Source: Candidatus Leptofilum gracile (GTDB lineage: Bacteria > Chloroflexota > Anaerolineae > Promineifilales > Promineifilaceae). From it: a stretch of DNA of 64,000 nt. The notes beneath the pieces were generated by a model. It was not told where the DNA came from. It was given only the letters and a program-made list of their open reading frames with translations, and did not search any database. The stretch is taken from positions 124,001 through 188,000 of the forward strand of contig JADJOJ010000008.1 of the NCBI GenBank assembly GCA_016713825.1, given 5' to 3'. A program made the position numbers and the translations under genes. Of the stretch, positions 60,412 through 64,000 are shown one piece after another (position 1 is the first letter of the stretch; every line of letters starts with the position of its first letter).

Positions 60412-62991
60412 TCACCCTCCCGCAGATAAGAACGTCACAGTTCCCAAAAGCGTGTCAAAAATTTGCGTAAATGTTGCCTGGTTTTCATACGGCCGTTCCT
60501 CGTCAAACGGCCGTAATGTCACTTCCACAAAACGGTCGCCATCCTCGAAAAAAATGCTCACCTGCCCACCTACAGCGCCAGGAATAATGGTGGAACGATA
60601 AGCGGTACGGCCGTTCACCGTTTCTTCGGTCAGCGTTTCTTCAAACTGCTCCATGACGCCGGGAAAATGATATTCATTGACAATCACATCAAAAAGCGAC
60701 GCATCATCGGCAAACTTGGGCCGCTCTGAGATCCAAATCGTCCAGGGAATTGGCTCTGCATCGACAACGGCCGTTTGCGGCGCGGTTAAGGTCAGTCCGT
60801 TCCCCCGTCCTGAGACGGTCCAGTTGGGTGGATACTGTAACGCCAGTCCAAGATCGGCGTCTTCATAAGCTACCCAGGAGGCCAGAGGTGGCATTTCAGA
60901 TTCTGTTGCGGTAGATGGGTTAAGGTTGAGGACAAATTGGAACGGCCGTTCCAAATCCACCGCCGCCCGCACATACAGCGTCGCAGGCGCAGCCGCAGGC
61001 ACAAAAACAACAAAGCGCTGCTGGTCGCTAAAATTGGCGCAGGCCGGGGTTGCGGGGGGCAAGTGGCCCAGGTAGAGGCATTGCAGCGCCAGTCCGTCGG
61101 GGCTGTCATCCAGCACGGTGAGGCGCAGGCGGATACGGCCGTCGTCCGCCGTGCCCAACCATTCCAACTGCGTGACGCGGGCAATGGCGTAACCAATTTC
61201 CAGCGGCATATCTACTTCCCAAACATCCCCTTCTTGATGATTTCCCCACGCTGGCTGGAAGGTAATTTGGCGATAAAGGTTGTTGAGCTCGGTGGTCAAA
61301 GTGGCGGTTATCGTTTGCGCGTCGTCGGCAGTGGGCTGCCATTGGGTAATGTATTCTTGCTGTAAGCCGTTGGTGGTGGCATCGGTGACCGGAAGCCCAC
61401 CTTGCCCGGCAATCGGTTCGTAAAAGCGACCTTGAGCATCCACCATCGAGTTGGCATAGGTCAAGGCTTGCTGCGGCGGGAAGGCCAACGGATCCATGCC
61501 CCAAATTGGATCAACCTGGGTCAGCGTCGTCAGGCTGGTGGCGCTTGGCGCGAATTCGGCCGTTTTCACCGTCATCGTCACGCCAAATTGGGACCCTGAA
61601 GCCAGGGGCGGCTCATTTACCGGCAAACTTTGATAGAGGCGATCGACCTGCACAAAAATTTGCCCGTCTGTGACATGCACAAAATATTGGTCAAGATTGC
61701 GATTGCTCCACAGTTCAGTAGACTGTTCGAGGTTGAGACGGCCGTTCAATTCCCACTCATCCCCGGAACACGGATCGGTAAAGCGTTGGTTTGCTTCGTC
61801 CCAGGCAAACTGGCATTCCTCTACGCTGACGCGGTCATCATACTCTGGGGAAACAGGCGAAAAGGCGATGAGCTGCCCATCCGGCGTGTGTACCAGCCAG
61901 AAGCTGCCAAATCGGTACGGCGTCTCGCTGGGCGGGTAATTTTCCAGCGTCAAGGGGGGATCAATCAGCGGATGCTCCACGTCACCGAGGTCGAGCAGTG
62001 GCTCTTCGCCTGCGGGGATGGTGAATTGAAAATAGTCGGCAAAGATGGTAACGGCCGTAAATGGCAAATCACGCAGGGTGAAACGGCCGTCTCCCAACGT
62101 TTCCGTCACGGGCGGTTCGCCCGGTGCCAGCCGCAGCTGCACCGCGGGCACTGGCTGCTCGTCGCTGGTGATGATACGGCCGTTCACTGTCCGACCGGCC
62201 GAAGCTGTTTCCTCTGCAACCTGAAACGCTTCATCCGAAATCGGTTCATCCAGGACAAGTGAGAGAAATTCCACCTCACCCGTGATTGCGCCCTCTCCAT
62301 ACTCCCAAGACTTGAGAATGAGCCCTGTCTGCTGATCAATCCAAAAACGATTACGTCTCTCGCCGCCGTTCATCACGTCGAACCAATCTACCACCCAGGC
62401 CTGGCGCTCTAAAATAGGCTCTTCCGCAATAAGTTCAAACCGTCCAACGCGCTGGGCAAATCCTGCCGGAAAGATGTAATCACCGGCAAAACCGAAACCC
62501 ATTCCCACCATCGGGTGGGGATAAACTGTGATTGGCTGTATTTCTTCTAAGGAAATGGGTAGAAGTGAAAGGTCATGCATAATCCGCTGCTGGGCAGATT
62601 CATCTGTGCCCAACGTTGCCTGATAATCAGCGCCAGAAATTTGGGCTAGATAAGGCTGGCGAATAAGTATCGTATGCTGCAATACCTGGGAACTGGTAGT
62701 GCTCCATTGCCCTCTTACCTCGGCTTGCAGCGTTTGCCAGCGGTTATGTGAATCGAGCATCAAGTTAATCATATCGCGAGAAAAATCGTCAATATCCTCG
62801 ATATTGGCCACATATTGGGCAACTCTGGTTTCTTCAAATGTGAGGTGGGAGGAACTGGATTCGGGAGTATTGGAAGAATAAGTTGTCTCTGTAGACTCAC
62901 TCGATAGAGTTGATGGAACATCTGCTTCACAGGCTATCAAGCTAAGTAAAACGGTGAAACAAAACAAACATTTTGCACGGTTAAGAACCAT
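60412..62991 (-). CDS. Large multidomain lipoprotein with degenerate Rieske-like domain
   Basis: 859 residues. Signal peptide with lipobox L-I-A-C, then a Ser/Thr linker. Residues 60-250 resemble the MucB/RseB-LolA fold (W-V-V-D-W-F-D-V-M-N-G-G-E-R-R-N-R-F-W-I-D). A carboxypeptidase-like insert follows (G-R-I-I-T-S-D-E-Q-P-V-P-A-V). Residues about 370-450 look like a Rieske fold (G-Q-L-I-A-F-S-P-V-S-P, E-C-Q-F-A-W, D-P-C-S-G-D-E-W), but the His ligands are absent, so no 2Fe-2S cluster is expected. A strand-rich C-terminal domain ends the chain. Surface protein, function unknown. Pieces of a paralogue lie across the cassette array. Confidence 0.7.
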   Translation of the reverse strand: MVLNRAKCLFCFTVLLSLIACEADVPSTLSSESTETTYSSNTPESSSSHLTFEETRVAQYVANIEDIDDFSRDMINLMLDSHNRWQTLQAEVRGQWSTTSSQVLQHTILIRQPYLAQISGADYQATLGTDESAQQRIMHDLSLLPISLEEIQPITVYPHPMVGMGFGFAGDYIFPAGFAQRVGRFELIAEEPILERQAWVVDWFDVMNGGERRNRFWIDQQTGLILKSWEYGEGAITGEVEFLSLVLDEPISDEAFQVAEETASAGRTVNGRIITSDEQPVPAVQLRLAPGEPPVTETLGDGRFTLRDLPFTAVTIFADYFQFTIPAGEEPLLDLGDVEHPLIDPPLTLENYPPSETPYRFGSFWLVHTPDGQLIAFSPVSPEYDDRVSVEECQFAWDEANQRFTDPCSGDEWELNGRLNLEQSTELWSNRNLDQYFVHVTDGQIFVQVDRLYQSLPVNEPPLASGSQFGVTMTVKTAEFAPSATSLTTLTQVDPIWGMDPLAFPPQQALTYANSMVDAQGRFYEPIAGQGGLPVTDATTNGLQQEYITQWQPTADDAQTITATLTTELNNLYRQITFQPAWGNHQEGDVWEVDMPLEIGYAIARVTQLEWLGTADDGRIRLRLTVLDDSPDGLALQCLYLGHLPPATPACANFSDQQRFVVFVPAAAPATLYVRAAVDLERPFQFVLNLNPSTATESEMPPLASWVAYEDADLGLALQYPPNWTVSGRGNGLTLTAPQTAVVDAEPIPWTIWISERPKFADDASLFDVIVNEYHFPGVMEQFEETLTEETVNGRTAYRSTIIPGAVGGQVSIFFEDGDRFVEVTLRPFDEERPYENQATFTQIFDTLLGTVTFLSAGG

Positions 62992-63104
62992 TTTTCACCT
63001 CTCAACTGTTTGATTCAACTGATCGTTTACCGGAATGTTAATCGGTTTGAGAGGGAAACAAAGGATTGGCGGGGGCCATTAATCAACTACAAATTTTGAG
63101 AACA

Positions 63105-63150
63105 AGCAGATTACACAAAATCAATCTGTGTAATCTGCGTAATCTGTGGA
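63105..63150. repeat. AGCAGATTACAC words (family C)
   Basis: CAGATTACACA words and complementary TGTGTAATCTG words between the EamA gene end and the large lipoprotein start. Confidence 0.75.
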
Positions 63151-63156
63151 TAAAAA

Positions 63157-64000
63157 TTAGGGGGTTGGTTTTTCGACGGGGCGCGGTGAGGGAAACGGCC
63201 GTTTCCCACCCCACTTCAGCAGCCCATTCACAATCATCACCCCCAGCAAAATGAGGGCAAAGCCAGCGTAGGCGTGCCAGGTGAGCTGCTCGTTGAGCAC
63301 CAGCACGCCCAAAATGACGCCAAACACGGGGATGAGGTAGGTGGTCATCGAGACGTAGCTGGCCGGAGCGGTTTCCAGCAAACGATAGTAGACGACGAAG
63401 GCAACGGCCGTACCCAACACCCCCAGCGCCACCATCGACCCAATCACGTTCAACGACAGCGGCGGCAGCGAAAACGGCCGATCAATCAGCAGCGACAGCG
63501 GCAGCAAATAAATCGTGGCCATGATCATTTGCCCGGCCGGGGCCACCAGCGGCGGCAGGCCGCGCAAATGGGTGCGCGAATACACAATCGCCACGCCGTA
63601 CAGCATCGCCGCCAGGGCCACGGCCAGCAGCCCCCACGTCGTCGCCTCCACCCCGTCCGTAAACGATGGCAAAATGAGCAAAATCAAGCCGGCAAAGCCA
63701 ATCAGCACGCCCAGCAGCTTCTTGGGCGTCAGGCGATCATCGGCCACAAAGTAATGCGCCAAAATGATGGTAAACAGCGGCGTGGTGCCGTTAAGAATCG
63801 ACGCCAGGGCGCTGTCGATATACTGCTCGCCCCAGCCAAACAGCACAAAGGGAATGGTGTTGTGGACCAGCCCCATCACTGCCAGATGCCGCCAAATTTT
63901 GCGGGAGCGCGGCAGCGATTTGCCCTGCACCAGCAAGAAGAGTGTGAGCAAAACGGCCGCAATCCCCACCCGCCCCAGCACCAGCGTCAGCGGCGGAATC
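63157..64000 (-). CDS. EamA/DMT-family transporter, N-terminus cut by window edge
   Basis: At least 281 residues, with the frame open to the window edge. About nine hydrophobic segments in two EamA halves; the second contains G-V-L-G-T-A-V-A-F-V-V-Y-Y-R-L-L-E-T-A-P-A-S-Y-V-S and P-V-F-G-V-I-L-G-V-L-V-L-N-E-Q-L, the conserved last-repeat motif. DMT proteins export amino acids or other metabolites across the inner membrane; the substrate cannot be predicted. The C-terminal tail after the final helix is basic and repeat-free. Confidence 0.88.
   Translation of the reverse strand, partial: IPPLTLVLGRVGIAAVLLTLFLLVQGKSLPRSRKIWRHLAVMGLVHNTIPFVLFGWGEQYIDSALASILNGTTPLFTIILAHYFVADDRLTPKKLLGVLIGFAGLILLILPSFTDGVEATTWGLLAVALAAMLYGVAIVYSRTHLRGLPPLVAPAGQMIMATIYLLPLSLLIDRPFSLPPLSLNVIGSMVALGVLGTAVAFVVYYRLLETAPASYVSMTTYLIPVFGVILGVLVLNEQLTWHAYAGFALILLGVMIVNGLLKWGGKRPFPSPRPVEKPTP

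Overview
The window reads as a chromosome piece from a monoderm-like Chloroflexota bacterium, probably Anaerolineae-related. This is an inference from a phylum-typical gene set: a baseplate-J-like membrane protein beside alaS, ruvX and mltG; many lipoproteins with Thr/Pro-rich linkers; a T-box before valS; an archaeal-style short ValS; and no LPS genes. I see no rRNA, tRNA or CRISPR. Two features run through the whole window. One is the palindromic octamer ACGGCCGT, at roughly two copies per kb in any reading frame. The other is a set of intergenic palindromes built from short repeated words, with at least ten word families. These sometimes invade leaders and open reading frames.

Layout. 1-8 kb: two DUF1801 proteins, phosphoglucomutase, a lytic transglycosylase split from its TPR half by a homopolymer frameshift, two paralogous membrane/coiled-coil proteins and a shortened periplasmic binding lipoprotein. 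8-17.4 kb: a leftward block of alaS, baseplate-J-like protein, NUDIX, ruvX, mltG and binding lipoprotein, with a propeller lipoprotein and lplA upstream. In front of alaS lies what looks like a complete ribosome-mediated attenuator: a promoter, a leaderless 28-codon peptide with Ala runs, alternative hairpins and an intrinsic terminator. 17.5-25 kb: a receiver-kinase hybrid, an M23 peptidase with a broken signal sequence, a CotH lipoprotein, and valS under a Val-specifier T-box interrupted by a palindromic repeat. 25-28.5 kb: CcdA, a TlpA-like lipoprotein with a Met/acidic tract, and folA/thyA. 28.7-35.9 kb: an EAD-nSTAND-TM-TSP3-propeller conflict-type protein, SufE, a LiaF-like membrane protein and an EF-G paralogue. 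36-50.7 kb: HyuA-like ATPase, membrane proteins, guaA, two APH-fold kinases, xpt, a polyprenyl synthase, small membrane proteins and two glycosyltransferases. 51-55.3 kb: a coiled-coil protein, SelB and an aldo/keto reductase.

55.4-60.3 kb is an accessory island. It ends in at least three same-strand integron gene cassettes with matching ~130-bp attC-like sites and no integrase in view. The island is AT-richer, nearly free of ACGGCCGT, and bracketed by fragments of the neighbouring lipoprotein gene. The window ends with an 859-residue lipoprotein carrying a degenerate Rieske-like domain and a truncated EamA transporter.

The most novel elements are the alaS attenuator, the in-frame palindromic insertions in guaA, the HyuA-like gene and valS (resembling Rickettsia palindromic elements), the highly iterated octamer and the cassette array.
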